Positions 1 to 10,064 are shown, counted from the stretch's first letter. The stretch: DNA of 64,000 nt from Streptococcus suis YS56 (GCF_000440115.1 NZ_ALMY01000013.1:1-64000); one strand, 5' to 3'. Numbers and translations are program-made. Notes: a model not told the origin generated them from the letters alone.

Positions 1-2
1 AG

Positions 3-83
3 GTAGATACCAAGTTTAAAGCAGTTATTTCCGGAGACAAAAGGAGAGAAGAAAGTTTTCATGCGTATGGCGTGGTATCCTAG
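3..83 (+). CDS. possible 3' end of an upstream gene (partial)
   Basis: An open frame runs from the window edge and ends at a TAG at 81-83. Its visible residues end in FHAYGVVS. The stretch is too short to recognise. It is offered because it is uninterrupted up to the point where the secA promoter begins. It could equally be non-coding. Confidence 0.25.
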   Translation, partial: VDTKFKAVISGDKRREESFHAYGVVS

Positions 84-92
84 TGCCAAACC

Positions 93-121
93 TTGAAAAT
101 TGACTGGTTTTCTGCTACAAT
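93..121 (+). promoter_or_regulatory. secA promoter
   Basis: TTGAAA at 93-98 and TACAAT at 116-121 are separated by 17 bases, a good sigma-A type promoter, about 35 bases ahead of the secA start. Confidence 0.6.
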
Positions 122-156
122 ATATTATTGACTAAAACTGAAATAGGATGAATGAT

Positions 157-2682
157 ATGGTAACAAATGTACTTCGTTCTCTCATTGAAAATGATAAGGG
201 AGAGCTAAGAAAACTTGAGAAAATGGCAGACAAGGTCTTCTCGTATGCCGATGAAATGGAAGCGCTGACTGATGAACAGTTGCAAGCTAAGACAGCAGAA
301 TTTAAGGAGCGATACAATAACGGTGAATCCCTCGACGATCTTTTGTACGAAGCATATGCGGTAGTCCGTGAAGGAGCTCGTCGCGTATTGGGCCTCTATC
401 CCTACAAGGTTCAGGTTATGGGAGGAATCGTTCTTCACAACGGTGACGTTCCGGAAATGCGTACAGGTGAAGGTAAAACTCTGACTGCAACGATGCCTGT
501 TTATTTGAATGCCTTGTCTGGTCAAGGTGTTCACGTAGTGACGGTTAACGAGTATCTTTCTACTCGTGATGCGACTGAAATGGGTGAATTGTACTCATGG
601 CTTGGTCTTTCAGTTGGGATCAACTTAGCTGCTAAATCACCCTTGGAAAAACGTGAGGCCTATAACTGCGATATTACTTATTCGACCAACTCAGAGATTG
701 GTTTTGACTACCTCCGAGACAATATGGTTGTTCGCGCAGAAGACATGGTTCAACGTCCTCTCAATTACGCCTTGGTCGATGAAGTTGACTCAATCTTGAT
801 TGACGAAGCTCGTACGCCGTTGATTGTATCTGGTGCACAAGGTTCTGAAACAAACCAGTTGTATTTCTTGGCAGATAATCTTGTTAAATCTTTGACAACA
901 GAAGATTACATCATTGACATTCCATCTAAAACGATTGGTCTGTCTGATTCAGGTATTGACAAGGCAGAGAAATTCTTCAAGTTAGATAACCTTTACGATA
1001 TTGAAAATGTAGCCATTACCCATTTCTTGGATAATGCACTTCGTGCCAACTACATCATGACCTATGATATTGACTATCTGGTCAATGAAGACCAAGAGGT
1101 TATGATTATCGATCCATTTACAGGTCGTACGATGGAAGGTCGTCGTTATTCTGATGGACTTCACCAAGCCATCGAAGCTAAGGAAGGTGTACCGGTTCAA
1201 AACGAGTCTAAGACAAGTGCCTCTATTACCTACCAAAACCTTTTCCGTATGTATAAAAAATTATCAGGGATGACGGGTACTGGTAAAACAGAAGAGGAAG
1301 AATTCCGTGAAATCTACAACATCCGTGTTGTACCAATCCCAACCAACCGCCCAATCGCGCGTGTTGACCACGAAGATTTACTCTATCCAAGTCTAGAATA
1401 CAAATTCAATGCCGTTATTGCTGATGTGAAGAGACGCTATGAGAAAGGGCAACCTGTCTTGGTCGGTACAGTTGCGGTTGAAACTTCTGATTTGATTTCT
1501 CAAAAATTGGTAGCTGCAGGTGTCCCTCACGAAGTATTGAATGCTAAAAACCACTATCGTGAAGCGCAGATTATTATGAATGCTGGTCAGCGTGGTGCGG
1601 TCACTATTGCGACCAACATGGCGGGACGCGGTACCGATATTAAGTTAGGTCCAGGTGTACGTGAACTTGGTGGGTTATGTGTTATTGGTACTGAGCGCCA
1701 TGAAAGTCGTCGTATTGATAACCAACTTCGTGGACGTTCAGGTCGTCAAGGTGACCCAGGTGAATCACAATTCTATCTATCTCTTGAAGATGACTTGATG
1801 AAACGCTTTGGTTCAGAACGCATCAAAGTATTTATGGAGCGTATGAATCTAACAGAAGAAGAGTCTGTTATCAAGTCTAAAATGTTGACACGTCAAGTTG
1901 AATCTGCCCAGAAGCGTGTGGAAGGGAACAACTACGACTCACGTAAACAAGTCCTTCAATATGACGATGTGATGCGTGAGCAACGTGAAATCATCTATCG
2001 CCAACGCCAGGATGTTATTACTGCTGACCGTGATTTGGCTCCTGAAATCAAAGCGATGATGAAACGGACGATTGAACGCCAAGTTGCTGGTCACTTCCTT
2101 GGTTCGAAAGATGAAGCTATTGATGGAATTATCAAATTTGCGCATGCAAATCTCGTTGAAGATGATACCTTGAGTAAAGCTACTTTTGAAGCAATGAATC
2201 AGAAAGAGATTGTCGAAGAGCTCTATGAGCGTGCCTTGAGAGTCTATGATTCGCAAGTGAAAAAATTACGCGATGAAGAACGTGTACGCGAATTCCAGAA
2301 AGTTCTTATCCTTCGTGTTGTGGATAACAAGTGGACAGACCATATTGATGCCTTGGATCAATTGCGTAATGCAGTCAGTCTTCGTGGATACGCTCAAAAC
2401 AATCCAATCGTTGAATATCAATCAGAAGCATTTACTATGTTCAACGATATGATTGGGGCTATCGAGTTTGAAGTAACCCGCTTGATGATGAAGGCGCAAA
2501 TTCATGACAATATTGAGCGTGAGCGTACAAGTCAAGAAGCACATACGACAGCTGTTAAGAATATTATGCCGAGCCAATCGCATGCAATTCAGGAGAATGT
2601 ATCTTTTGAAGGTGTTGATCGTAACGATCCATGCCCATGCCAATCTGGCAAGAAATTTAAAAATTGTCACGGCCGTAAATAG
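157..2682 (+). CDS. secA: preprotein translocase ATPase SecA
   Basis: SecA is the cytosolic motor ATPase that pushes unfolded precursors through SecYEG. The 841-residue product has the expected length. Near residues 102-109 lies the Walker A motif GEGKT, near 207 the Walker B/DEAD-type [12 protein letters not shown], and at about 495-515 the second motor-domain signature [10 protein letters not shown]. The C-terminus carries the zinc-binding tail [13 protein letters not shown] used to contact SecB or lipids. An upstream in-frame ATG at 148 exists, but AGGA at 145-148 sits 8 bases before the ATG at 157, so 157 is preferred. A hairpin follows the stop, so secA is probably transcribed alone. Confidence 0.98.
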   Translation: MVTNVLRSLIENDKGELRKLEKMADKVFSYADEMEALTDEQLQAKTAEFKERYNNGESLDDLLYEAYAVVREGARRVLGLYPYKVQVMGGIVLHNGDVPEMRTGEGKTLTATMPVYLNALSGQGVHVVTVNEYLSTRDATEMGELYSWLGLSVGINLAAKSPLEKREAYNCDITYSTNSEIGFDYLRDNMVVRAEDMVQRPLNYALVDEVDSILIDEARTPLIVSGAQGSETNQLYFLADNLVKSLTTEDYIIDIPSKTIGLSDSGIDKAEKFFKLDNLYDIENVAITHFLDNALRANYIMTYDIDYLVNEDQEVMIIDPFTGRTMEGRRYSDGLHQAIEAKEGVPVQNESKTSASITYQNLFRMYKKLSGMTGTGKTEEEEFREIYNIRVVPIPTNRPIARVDHEDLLYPSLEYKFNAVIADVKRRYEKGQPVLVGTVAVETSDLISQKLVAAGVPHEVLNAKNHYREAQIIMNAGQRGAVTIATNMAGRGTDIKLGPGVRELGGLCVIGTERHESRRIDNQLRGRSGRQGDPGESQFYLSLEDDLMKRFGSERIKVFMERMNLTEEESVIKSKMLTRQVESAQKRVEGNNYDSRKQVLQYDDVMREQREIIYRQRQDVITADRDLAPEIKAMMKRTIERQVAGHFLGSKDEAIDGIIKFAHANLVEDDTLSKATFEAMNQKEIVEELYERALRVYDSQVKKLRDEERVREFQKVLILRVVDNKWTDHIDALDQLRNAVSLRGYAQNNPIVEYQSEAFTMFNDMIGAIEFEVTRLMMKAQIHDNIERERTSQEAHTTAVKNIMPSQSHAIQENVSFEGVDRNDPCPCQSGKKFKNCHGRK

Positions 2683-2693
2683 GAATGACGCGT

Positions 2694-2720
2694 GGACTGG
2701 ACGGCTGTCCAGTCCTTTTG
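2694..2720 (+). terminator. secA terminator
   Basis: GGACTGG (2694-2700) pairs with CCAGTCC (2709-2715) and is followed by TTTT: an intrinsic terminator just after the secA stop. Confidence 0.7.
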
Positions 2721-2796
2721 CAATTTTTAGACAAGTCACTAGAGTCAGTTCGTTTATTTTAATAAATAAAATGACTATGCAAAAGGAGACCGATTA

Positions 2797-3156
2797 ATGA
2801 TAGTAGGACATGGCATTGACCTTCAGGAGATGGAGGCGATTGAAAGTGCCAGAATCAAACACCAAGGGTTTCCCAAAAAGATTCTCACAGAGAAAGAATT
2901 TGAACGGTATCAAAGTCTGTCTGGTCGCCGTCAGTTAGAATATTTAGCTGGACGTTGGTCAGCCAAAGAAGCGCTGACCAAGGCCTTGGGAACAGGTATT
3001 GGTAAGATAGGATTTCATGATATTGAAATTCTGAACACCAGCAAAGGAGTTCCCTATGTGACGAAGAGTCCCTTTGATGGGAATATTTGGCTCAGCATTA
3101 GCCATTCAGGAAATTTTGTACAAGCTAGTGTGATTTTGGAGGAGAAAGATGATTGA
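2797..3156 (+). CDS. acpS: holo-[acyl-carrier-protein] synthase AcpS
   Basis: AcpS transfers 4'-phosphopantetheine from CoA to the serine of apo-ACP, which activates the carrier used by the fab cluster further downstream. The product has 119 residues, normal for the family. It shows the metal-binding GIDLQE near residue 6-11 and the second signature [17 protein letters not shown] near 50-66. AAAGGAG lies 8 bases before the start. The last 8 bases overlap alr, so the two are translationally coupled. This acpS-alr pairing is common in streptococci. Confidence 0.96.
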
Positions 3157-4252
3157 AAGTGAACATCGACCCACGCAAATTCGGGTTAACTTAGATGCGA
3201 TTGCGGAAAATTTCGAGCAAGTAATGACCAACTTGCCCCCGAAGACCGAAGCGTTTGCTGTTGTTAAGGCGAATGCTTATGGTCATGGAGCTGTTGCGGT
3301 AGCGAAAAAGTTATCCAGTCAAGCAGCTGGTTTTTGTGTTTCGAATTTGGATGAAGCATTAGAGCTACGTAAAGCAGGTATCGAGCATCCTATCTTGATT
3401 TTAGGAGTGGTTCCTGTACGTTTTTTACCAGTAGCTCATCAACTCAATATCAGTGTGACAGTTGCCAGTCTGGACTGGTTGCAAGATGCAAAAGACTTAG
3501 AGGCGGATTTATCTGGTCTAACTGTCCATCTTAAGCTAGATACTGGTATGGGGCGGATTGGTTTTAGAAAAATAGCCGATTTGCTACAAGCGATTGCTAT
3601 CCTTGAAGAATTAGAGTATGACATCGAAGGAGTCTATACTCATTTTGCTACTGCGGATGAGGTTGATCAGGCGCACTTCGAGAGTCAACTGTCTGTTTTT
3701 AAAGAATTTTTGGATGTTCTACCAATTACTCCGCGCTGGATTCATGCCAGCAATTCAGCAACAAGTATTTGGCATGCTGATACAGTATTTAACCTGGTTC
3801 GTTTGGGAAACATTCTTTATGGACTTAATCCAAGTGGACGAGTACTAAAACTCCCGTTCGAGGTTCAACCAGCCTTATCTCTCGTATCTGAAATTGTTCA
3901 TGTAAAGCAGGTTGAAGCTGGCACAACAATTGGCTACGGAGCTACTTATCACAGCACCGACTCAGAATGGATTGCGACCGTTCCGATAGGATATGCAGAT
4001 GGTCTCGTACGAAGCTTACAGGGCTTATCAGTCTTAGTCGATGGGCAGGCCTGTGAAATTGTAGGGCGTATTTCGATGGACCAGATCACCATTCGTTTAC
4101 CTCATGTTTATCCACTTGGTCAAAAAGTCACCCTAATCGGTCAAGATGGAGATAAAACGATCTCTGTTCAGGAGTGGGCTGATCGTATCGGAACCATAAA
4201 TTACGAGGTGGTTTGTCTTTTGACAGATCGCCTACCTCGAATTTTTGAATAA
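3149..4252 (+). CDS. alr: alanine racemase
   Basis: Alr is a PLP enzyme that interconverts L- and D-alanine, supplying D-alanine for peptidoglycan and teichoic acid. The 367-residue length is usual. Lys40 in [10 protein letters not shown] is the PLP-binding lysine and the tyrosine of TTIGYGATY (about 262) is the expected second catalytic base. GGAGGAGAAAG at 3138-3148 lies within the end of acpS, directly ahead of the start. It is followed by a long repeat-bearing gap rather than another gene of the operon. Confidence 0.97.
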
Positions 4253-4254
4253 CA

Positions 4255-4273
4255 GCGATAGTAAAAGTGACGA
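4255..4273 (-). repeat. isolated repeat end, palindrome-element family
   Basis: CGATAGTAAAAGTGACGAT resembles the outer arm of the fab-operon repeat elements (shared AGTAAAAG core) in the orientation of a right-hand end. No matching left end is visible because alr coding sequence lies to the left. Probably a remnant. Confidence 0.35.
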
Positions 4274-4348
4274 TAATCCACCTCTTTCGCTAGAATAGAA
4301 GGGTAAAATATTAGAGAAGTGTCACCTAGATATTGTCTATAATACAAA

Positions 4349-4530
4349 TATCGTCATTTAGTTGACTTTTATTACTTCGATGTAAGAGGAGTGGGAAAGA
4401 TTCGACTAGGTCAAAAAGAGTTCCCCTCACTTCCAAGCAGTTGGCTCGGGCTAAAATAGTCCACTGGACTGTTGAACCCAATCAACCACTGCGCTGAGAT
4501 GTTGACACAAATTTTGAGTTTTCGTATAAA
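4349..4530 (+). repeat. partial palindrome-rich repeat element
   Basis: The left arm at 4349-4382 (TTTTATTACTTCGATG at its inner end) matches the left arm of the elements at 12825, 15304 and 16888. Inside lies the hairpin core AATAGTCCACTGGACTGTT at 4454-4472, the same core found at 13025-13051. No right arm is visible, so this looks like a truncated copy. Confidence 0.5.
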
Positions 4531-4538
4531 AAGCCTAA

Positions 4539-4592
4539 AAAAATAGCTTAGAATTGCATCGTCAGAAACGTTGATTCTAAGCTATTTTTGTT
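4539..4592 (+). terminator. strong hairpin, probably bidirectional terminator
   Basis: AAAAATAGCTTAGAA (4539-4553) pairs perfectly with TTCTAAGCTATTTTT (4575-4589). The stem has 15 base pairs with A/T tracts on both sides. Its position between convergent alr and lysC fits a shared terminator. Confidence 0.75.
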
Positions 4593-4610
4593 TATTCAAA
4601 TTTTAATTGC

Positions 4611-4816
4611 TACTCAATGAAAATTAAAATCAGACTAGCTCCAAAGGTTTCCCAAACCTTTGGAGCTTGGAGATAGAGTGAACGAAGTTCGTTTCTCCAA
4701 GAGCAGATATACGCCTGCTACTTTCTTATTTTATGGTGGCAGGCTGTCAAGCTCCACTGGAGCTTGACACTCATCCAATCAAGTCAACAACGTCTGATTT
4801 TGATTTTCGAAGAGTA
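4611..4816. repeat. MITE-like element with 25-bp terminal inverted repeats
   Basis: The left end TACTCAATGAAAATTAAAAT... (4611-4635) and the reverse complement of the right end (4792-4816, TACTCTTCGAAAATCAAAAT...) match at about 21 of 25 positions. The 206-bp element has no coding capacity. It contains internal palindromes: AGCTCCAAAGGTTT with AAACCTTTGGAGCT at 4637-4667, GAACGAAGTTC, and CAAGCTCCACTGGAGCTTG at 4748-4766. It resembles a non-autonomous mobile or BOX/RUP-like streptococcal repeat. Confidence 0.65.
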
Positions 4817-4846
4817 TGAAGAGGGAACTGATCGACCTCGTTGTGA

Positions 4847-6202
4847 TTATTGCTCGTTAAAAAAAGCTTCATAGAGTGCGTGCAGAGCGCGTTTCTTTTC
4901 TTCGGTTTTGACAACGAACATAACAGAAACTTCACTGGCTCCCTGTGAAATCATTGCCAAGTTGACGTTTTGTTTAGAGAGGGCGGTGGTAGCGGTAGCT
5001 GTTACACCGACATGGCTCTTCATATTTTCACCAACAATCATGATAATAGATAAACCATGTTCGATTTCGGCCTTGTCAACTTCCATTTTCGTATTGAGTT
5101 GACGAAGGATTTCTTCTTCCTTAATAGGAGTCAATTCACGCTCACGGACTACGATGGATAAATCGTCAATCCCGGTCGGCATGTGCTCCCAGCGAATATT
5201 GAGATCTTCGAGAATTTGCAACACCTTACGACCAAAACCAACTTCACGGTTCATCAAGTATTTGGACAAGTTAATGCTGACAAAACCATCGTCTGCAGCA
5301 ATACCGACAACAGGAACTGTTTGCTCGGTATGTTTGTGTACAATTCGGGTACCAGGGTGAGTTGGGTTATTGGTGTTTTTGATAACCAATGGAATCCGCC
5401 CGCGATAGGCAGGAAGGAGGGCTTCATCGTGGAGGACGGAGAAACCTGCATAAGCTAATTCTCGCATTTCACGATAGGTCAATTCTTTGATTGAATGTGG
5501 ATTTTTAATGATGCCAGGATGGGCAGCAAAAATACCATCGACATCTGTAAAGTTTTCATAGAGGTCAGCCTTGACCCCGGCAGCAATGATGGAACCTGTA
5601 ATATCCGATCCACCTCGTGAGAAGGTACAAATCTGGTTATCAACAGTTACACCGAAGAATCCTGGGATAATGAGTACTTCATCTATATCACGAAGCTCTT
5701 CGATTTTGTCATAACTTGAAGGCAAAATGCGAGCATTTCCTGGTTCGGAGCTGACGATAATACCAGCTTTTTTAGGATGGACATAGCGTGCAGGCAATCC
5801 TCTGTGGGTAAAATATTCGGCAATCAATTTGGCATTATTATCTTCACCAGCTGCTAAGAATGCGTCGTAAAGGAATTCGTTATTATCAATTGGTAGGCTG
5901 GCCAAAGAGATGATGCTGTCTGCGATTTTCTTCATGCTGTTAGCTGTGAAACCAAGTTCGTCAACCATTGCTTGATAACGGTTGATGATCCATTCTTGAC
6001 TGGCAGTCACATCTTTTCCGTTAACATATTCTTTATAATATTTAATCAACGCATCAGTAACTTTAGTATCCTCGGCATTGCGTTTTCCAGGTGCAGACAC
6101 AACAACAAAGCGACGTTCTGAATCAGATTGAACAATATTGAAAACTTTTTCTAACTGTCCAGCTGAAGCAAGTGAGCTTCCCCCAAATTTAATAACTTTC
6201 AT
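4847..6202 (-). CDS. lysC: aspartate kinase
   Basis: Aspartokinase phosphorylates L-aspartate at the entry to lysine, threonine and methionine synthesis. The 451-residue product begins with the nucleotide-binding VIKFGGSSLA. It carries the kinase core to about residue 290 and then two ACT-type regulatory repeats (VGIAADDGFVSINL and IIMIVGENMKSHVGVTA). An upstream ATG at 6208 abuts the AGGAG ribosome site with no spacing, whereas the ATG at 6202 has 6 bases, so the shorter start is chosen. The gene stands alone and is transcribed against alr. Its end lies next to the repeat element. Confidence 0.95.
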   Translation of the reverse strand: MKVIKFGGSSLASAGQLEKVFNIVQSDSERRFVVVSAPGKRNAEDTKVTDALIKYYKEYVNGKDVTASQEWIINRYQAMVDELGFTANSMKKIADSIISLASLPIDNNEFLYDAFLAAGEDNNAKLIAEYFTHRGLPARYVHPKKAGIIVSSEPGNARILPSSYDKIEELRDIDEVLIIPGFFGVTVDNQICTFSRGGSDITGSIIAAGVKADLYENFTDVDGIFAAHPGIIKNPHSIKELTYREMRELAYAGFSVLHDEALLPAYRGRIPLVIKNTNNPTHPGTRIVHKHTEQTVPVVGIAADDGFVSINLSKYLMNREVGFGRKVLQILEDLNIRWEHMPTGIDDLSIVVRERELTPIKEEEILRQLNTKMEVDKAEIEHGLSIIMIVGENMKSHVGVTATATTALSKQNVNLAMISQGASEVSVMFVVKTEEKKRALHALYEAFFNEQ

Positions 6203-6228
6203 TCTCATCTCCTTGGATATTTTTTTCT

Positions 6229-6257
6229 ATTATAGCAGAATGATATGAAATTGTCAG
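6229..6257 (-). promoter_or_regulatory. lysC promoter
   Basis: On the minus strand CTGACA (6252-6257) and TATAAT (6229-6234) are 17 bases apart, directly ahead of lysC. No lysine riboswitch or T-box sequence was recognised between promoter and start. Confidence 0.65.
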
Positions 6258-6377
6258 TATGTTCAGACAAATCTTGCCAAGAATTTTATCGAAAAACGAA
6301 CAAGAGGTAAGCATGAAAATTTCAGAAAAACATTTTTTCTTTCAACTGTGTTACAATTAAAGTAATAGGAGGCGAGT

Positions 6378-7019
6378 ATGGTAAAAGCAATTATTTTCGA
6401 CATGGATGGTGTACTTTTTGATACAGAAACATTCTATTTTCAACGTCGAGTGAATTTTTTAGCGACAAAAGGTTTATCGGTTGATCATTTGGATCCATCT
6501 ATATTTGTCGGTGGAAGGGCTAGTCAAATTTGGCAACGGATTTTAGGGGACGATTATGATAACTGGGATGTCCCTGCCTTGGAAGAAGAATATCGTGTGT
6601 ATAAAGAAAAGCGACCTACCCCTTATGCAGAGAGGATTTTTCCTGAAGTTAAAGCGGTATTGGAGAGACTAACTATCCAAGGTATTCCTGTAGTTTTGGC
6701 TTCAAATACCGACCAAGCAGAAATCGAACGTGCTCTACTAGATGCTGGTATACGCTCTCACTTTAGTCATGTTTTCTCAGCGATGGATTGTGAGGCCCCA
6801 AAACCAGATCCCGCAGTTTATGTGAAAGCAGCCAGTGCAACAGGAGTGGCTAAATCGGATATTTTAGTATTTGAAGATAGTGCTAAGGGAATTGAAGCGG
6901 CTAAAAAAGCAGGATTGACAGTTTGGGCTATTCGAGACCAGCATTATGGAATTGATCAGTCGAAAGCAGATAGATTGGTAGACAATCTTGAAGATGCCTT
7001 TGATTTATTGCGATTTTAA
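6378..7019 (+). CDS. HAD-family phosphatase / beta-phosphoglucomutase-like
   Basis: A soluble haloacid-dehalogenase-superfamily hydrolase of 213 residues. The nucleophile motif FDMDGVLFDTE gives Asp8 and Asp10. The second motif VVLASNT lies near 111-117 and the acidic motif LVFEDSAKGIEAA near 165-177. A helical cap sits between motifs 1 and 2 (subfamily I), as in beta-phosphoglucomutase and sugar-phosphate phosphatases. Substrate cannot be told from sequence. AGGAGGCGAG is 3-8 bases before the ATG, and TGTGTTACAAT at about 6346-6356 is a plausible extended -10. It sits between lysC and the fab cluster but has its own promoter. Confidence 0.88.
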   Translation: MVKAIIFDMDGVLFDTETFYFQRRVNFLATKGLSVDHLDPSIFVGGRASQIWQRILGDDYDNWDVPALEEEYRVYKEKRPTPYAERIFPEVKAVLERLTIQGIPVVLASNTDQAEIERALLDAGIRSHFSHVFSAMDCEAPKPDPAVYVKAASATGVAKSDILVFEDSAKGIEAAKKAGLTVWAIRDQHYGIDQSKADRLVDNLEDAFDLLRF

Positions 7020-7136
7020 GAAATATTATATTGTAGTCCAAGTATTAGTTCTCGGTGAAAAATGGTGTTTCTAGCTCAGAATCCAGTTAAATCTTCCAAA
7101 AGTATTAACGTGAAAAAATGAAAGTTGTAAATTAAA

Positions 7137-7268
7137 CTTAGAGCCTATATTTACAGTTCAGACTTGCATATTGAGGTTGTTTTTTCAAAATACAGTCAGT
7201 ATTTCCCTCAAAAATTGCCTTGATGAGCGAAAAAGCCAAGGGCTTTGCGTGTGAATATAGGTTCTTAG
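7137..7268. repeat. short element with imperfect inverted ends
   Basis: CTTAGAGCCTATATTTACA (7137-7155) and the reverse complement of the right end (CTAAGAACCTATATTCACA, 7250-7268) match at most positions. The 132 bp between them have no open frame. It could be a small repeat or the deleted remnant of an insertion sequence. The rest of the 437-base gap before fabM shows only the fabM promoter and operators. Confidence 0.35.
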
Positions 7269-7353
7269 ACACGTTATTTTCTAGCATATCTAAATTTTAT
7301 ATTTCGAGGATAGCCCCCCCTCTTTTTCGGACGTCACACTTTCCTTGCTAGAA

Positions 7354-7420
7354 AAAAAGTGACAATTGTAAAAACTGTGTTACAATGGAAAACAAGAATT
7401 TGAAGTTTGATGTTCAAATC
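7354..7420 (+). promoter_or_regulatory. fabM promoter and FabT-like operator
   Basis: GTGACA and TGTGTTACAAT (ending near 7384) with a 16-base spacer form the promoter. AGTTTGATGTTCAAATC at 7404-7420 matches the FabT operator pattern (TTTGATnnTCAAA) with one mismatched centre. A second half-like copy, AATAATCAAACT, follows at 7425-7436. The position downstream of the -10 suggests repression of fabM by FabT. Confidence 0.6.
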
Positions 7421-7456
7421 TTTTAATAATCAAACTATTTTGAAAGGAGCAAGGGA

Positions 7457-8248
7457 ATGGCCTACCAAACAATTCGTTATGAAGTAATTGATTCCGTAGC
7501 AATTCTAACTTTAAACAGACCGGAAGTGGCAAATGGTTTTAATATTCCTATGTGTGAAGAAATCTTAGAAGCAATCCGCCTTGCAGAAGGGGATGCCTCC
7601 GTCAAAATTTTACAAATTCAAGCACAGGGTTCCATTTTCTCCGTGGGTGGAGATTTAGTTGAGATGAAACGTGCAGTTGATGATGATGATATTGCTTCTT
7701 TGGTAAAAATAGCAGAGCTGGTGAATGATATTTCGTTTGCGATGAAGAAATTGTCTAAAGTGGTCATTATGGTGACAGATGGGGCAGTAGCCGGAGCCGC
7801 GGCTAATATGGCGGTGGCAGCTGATTTTGTTATTGCCTCCAGCAAAACAAAATTCATCCAGGCCTTTGTTGGCGTCGGGTTGGCGCCAGATGCGGGTGGT
7901 ATTTTCCTGCTCAGCCGTGCCATTGGTGCCAATCGTGCTAGTCATTTGGCCATGACAGGAGAAGGTTTGTCTGCGGAGAAAGCCTTAGAATACGGCATTA
8001 TTTATAAACTGGTTGAGCCAGAAAAGTTGGAAAAAACGGTCCAGCAGGTCCTTAAGAAGCTCATGCGTGGTTCCATCAATTCCTACGTGGCGATTAAGCA
8101 ACTGGTCTGGGAGAGTCAGTTCAAGGACTGGGAATCTTATCGCCGTTTGGAGTTACAATTGCAGGAAAGTTTGGCCTTCAAAGAAGACTTCAAAGAAGGT
8201 GTACGTGCACATGCAGAGCGGAGGAGACCCGCTTTCAAAGGAAAATAA
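7457..8248 (+). CDS. fabM: trans-2-decenoyl-ACP isomerase FabM (crotonase family)
   Basis: FabM isomerises trans-2-decenoyl-ACP to the cis-3 form, the branch point for unsaturated fatty acids in streptococci. The 263-residue product is an enoyl-CoA hydratase/isomerase fold with the oxyanion-hole loops [16 protein letters not shown] (near 57-72) and [15 protein letters not shown] (near 112-126). Its place directly ahead of fabT and the fab cluster is the main reason to call FabM rather than a degradative crotonase. AAAGGAG precedes the ATG. FabT-like operators upstream imply coordinate control. Confidence 0.9.
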   Translation: MAYQTIRYEVIDSVAILTLNRPEVANGFNIPMCEEILEAIRLAEGDASVKILQIQAQGSIFSVGGDLVEMKRAVDDDDIASLVKIAELVNDISFAMKKLSKVVIMVTDGAVAGAAANMAVAADFVIASSKTKFIQAFVGVGLAPDAGGIFLLSRAIGANRASHLAMTGEGLSAEKALEYGIIYKLVEPEKLEKTVQQVLKKLMRGSINSYVAIKQLVWESQFKDWESYRRLELQLQESLAFKEDFKEGVRAHAERRRPAFKGK

Positions 8249-8267
8249 TTAGCATTTTCTGAAAAAA

Positions 8268-8314
8268 TATTTGACAATCAAATTATTCTGGAGTATACTT
8301 TGACTATCAAAGTA
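8268..8314 (+). promoter_or_regulatory. fabT promoter with two FabT operators
   Basis: TTGACA (8271-8276) and TATACT (8294-8299) are spaced by 17 bases. Operator 1, ATTTGACAATCAAATT (8269-8284), covers the -35. Operator 2, ACTTTGACTATCAAAGTA (8297-8314), covers the -10 and start region. Two palindromes across one promoter fit autoregulation by FabT, as known in other streptococci. Confidence 0.78.
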
Positions 8315-8327
8315 AAGGAGGCCTGTT

Positions 8328-8762
8328 TTGGAAGATCCAAAAGTAAATGAATATCTGACAGCGATTTTTAATAATGTGTTGGTGATTGAAGAAACAAGTC
8401 TGCGTGGTAGCCGATTCAATGATATTTCGATTAAGGAAATGCACACGATTGATGTGATAGGAAGTATTGATGGAGCTACTCCGAGTGATGTTGCTCGGAC
8501 TTTGATGGTAACCTTAGGTACTGTTACAACTAGCTTGAATAATTTGGAAAGAAAAGGATATGTTGAGCGTATTCGTTCGACCAAAGATCGGCGAGTTGTT
8601 CATCTCTATCTGACCAAAAAAGGTCGACTAGTCTATCGTTTGCATCAACGATTTCACAATGAAATGGTTAAGCAGATTACAGATGGTATGGATGATGCAG
8701 AGTATCAGGTAATGAAGAAAGGACTCATGAAACTCTATCACTTCTTGGAGGATTTGAAATGA
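8328..8762 (+). CDS. fabT: MarR-family fatty-acid synthesis repressor FabT
   Basis: FabT is a winged-helix MarR-type repressor that, with acyl-ACP as corepressor, tunes the fab genes in streptococci. The product has 144 residues. Its helix-turn-helix reads [29 protein letters not shown] (about 52-80) and its wing [16 protein letters not shown]. The start is TTG at 8328, 6 bases after AAAGGAGG. The stop overlaps the fabH ATG by 4 bases, so fabT and fabH are translationally coupled. Operators at its own promoter suggest autorepression. Confidence 0.93.
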   Translation: MEDPKVNEYLTAIFNNVLVIEETSLRGSRFNDISIKEMHTIDVIGSIDGATPSDVARTLMVTLGTVTTSLNNLERKGYVERIRSTKDRRVVHLYLTKKGRLVYRLHQRFHNEMVKQITDGMDDAEYQVMKKGLMKLYHFLEDLK

Positions 8763-9736
8763 GAAACCATGCTAAAATCAGTCAGGTGGCCCACTATCTT
8801 CCGAAGAAGATTGTGACCAATGATGATTTGGCTCAACGAATGGAGACCAGTGATGAGTGGATTCGTAGCCGTACAGGTATCGGTCAACGGCACATTGTTA
8901 CTGGAGAGACGACGAGTGATTTGGCTAGTCAAGTGGCTAGAAAATTACTGGAAAAGTCTCAGCTAGATGCTAGTGAAATTGACTTCATCATCGTAGCAAC
9001 GATTACTCCAGATGCTTCAATGCCATCTACGGCAGCTATGGTCCAAGCAGCAATTGGTGCGAAAAAGGCTTTTGCCTATGATCTCGTTGCAGCTTGTTCA
9101 GGATTTGTTTTTGCGCTATCAACAGCAGAAAAATTGCTTGCTTCAGGAGTCTATAAGATAGGACTTGTCATTGGAGCTGAGACCCTATCTAGGTCTGTCG
9201 ACTGGTCGGATCGATCAACGGCTGTTTTATTTGGAGATGGTGCTGGAGGAGTTTTGCTGGAAGCGTGTGAACAACCGAGCTTTTTAGCAGAAATCTTGCG
9301 AACGGATGGCAGTCGAGGTGCTAGTCTGACAGCAGGGATAGACCAGAAAGAGACGCCATTCTCGACACAAAGCTGTCAGCAACCCTTTATCCAAATGGAG
9401 GGCAGAGCTATATTTGAATTTGCTACGAGGGATGTTACGGCAACCATGGCAGAGCTGCTAGAACAAGCTGATATGACTGTGGATTGTGTTGATTATTTCT
9501 TGCTCCATCAGGCCAATATACGTATTCTAGATAAGATGGCTCGTAAATTGGGAGTGGCGCGTGAAAAATTTCCAGCAAATATGGATAAATATGGCAATAC
9601 CAGCGCAGCAAGTCTTCCCATTCTCTTATCAGAATGTGTAGAGAGCGGGATGTTGCGATTGGATGGAAGCCAGACTGTTCTCATGGCTGGTTTCGGTGGA
9701 GGCCTCACATGGGGAACTCTACTCTTACAACTTTAG
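8759..9736 (+). CDS. fabH: beta-ketoacyl-ACP synthase III
   Basis: FabH condenses acetyl-CoA with malonyl-ACP to start fatty acid synthesis. The 325-residue thiolase-fold protein shows the catalytic Cys113 in DLVAACSGF, His in [10 protein letters not shown] and Asn in GNTSAAS, the full Cys-His-Asn triad. The start overlaps the fabT stop. acpP follows 59 bases later. Confidence 0.97.
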   Translation: MRNHAKISQVAHYLPKKIVTNDDLAQRMETSDEWIRSRTGIGQRHIVTGETTSDLASQVARKLLEKSQLDASEIDFIIVATITPDASMPSTAAMVQAAIGAKKAFAYDLVAACSGFVFALSTAEKLLASGVYKIGLVIGAETLSRSVDWSDRSTAVLFGDGAGGVLLEACEQPSFLAEILRTDGSRGASLTAGIDQKETPFSTQSCQQPFIQMEGRAIFEFATRDVTATMAELLEQADMTVDCVDYFLLHQANIRILDKMARKLGVAREKFPANMDKYGNTSAASLPILLSECVESGMLRLDGSQTVLMAGFGGGLTWGTLLLQL

Positions 9737-9795
9737 TTAATTCCTTGCCCTAGGCAAGATTAAAATATTTTATTTTCCAAAAGGAGACACATATC

Positions 9796-10020
9796 ATGGC
9801 AGTATTTGAAAAAGTACAGGAAATCATCGTTGAAGAATTGGGTAAGGATGCTGAAGAAGTAACCCTTACAACAACCTTTGAAGATTTGGATGCAGATTCA
9901 TTGGATCTTTTCCAAGTTATCTCTGAAATCGAAGATGCCTTCGATATTCAAATCGATACTGAAGAAGGTTTGACAACTGTAGGCGATTTGGTTGCCTATG
10001 TTGAAGAAAAAACAAAATAA
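9796..10020 (+). CDS. acpP: acyl carrier protein
   Basis: A 74-residue acidic ACP. Ser35 in DADSLD is the phosphopantetheine attachment site, modified by AcpS. AAAGGAGACA lies well placed before the start. Its location between fabH and fabK identifies it as the fatty-acid ACP rather than the D-alanine carrier DltC. A hairpin follows, which may give it a separate, more abundant transcript. Confidence 0.96.
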   Translation: MAVFEKVQEIIVEELGKDAEEVTLTTTFEDLDADSLDLFQVISEIEDAFDIQIDTEEGLTTVGDLVAYVEEKTK

Positions 10021-10025
10021 TGATT

Positions 10026-10060
10026 GTTAAGAAAAGTGCTATTTAGCATTTTTCTTAAGC
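10026..10060 (+). terminator. hairpin after acpP (attenuator or terminator)
   Basis: TTAAGAAAAGTGCT and AGCATTTTTCTTAA flank an ATTT loop, giving a long A/U-rich stem with one mismatch and a T-rich right arm. It probably reduces read-through from acpP into fabK. Confidence 0.5.
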
Positions 10061-10064
10061 TAAA

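Noticed and set aside
4847-6257. Lysine riboswitch or T-box ahead of lysC
   Set aside because: The promoter lies about 20 bases before the start, leaving no room for a structured leader.
6313-6360. Short frame of 15 residues before the HAD gene
   Set aside because: It contains the probable -10 of the HAD promoter and has no support as a peptide.
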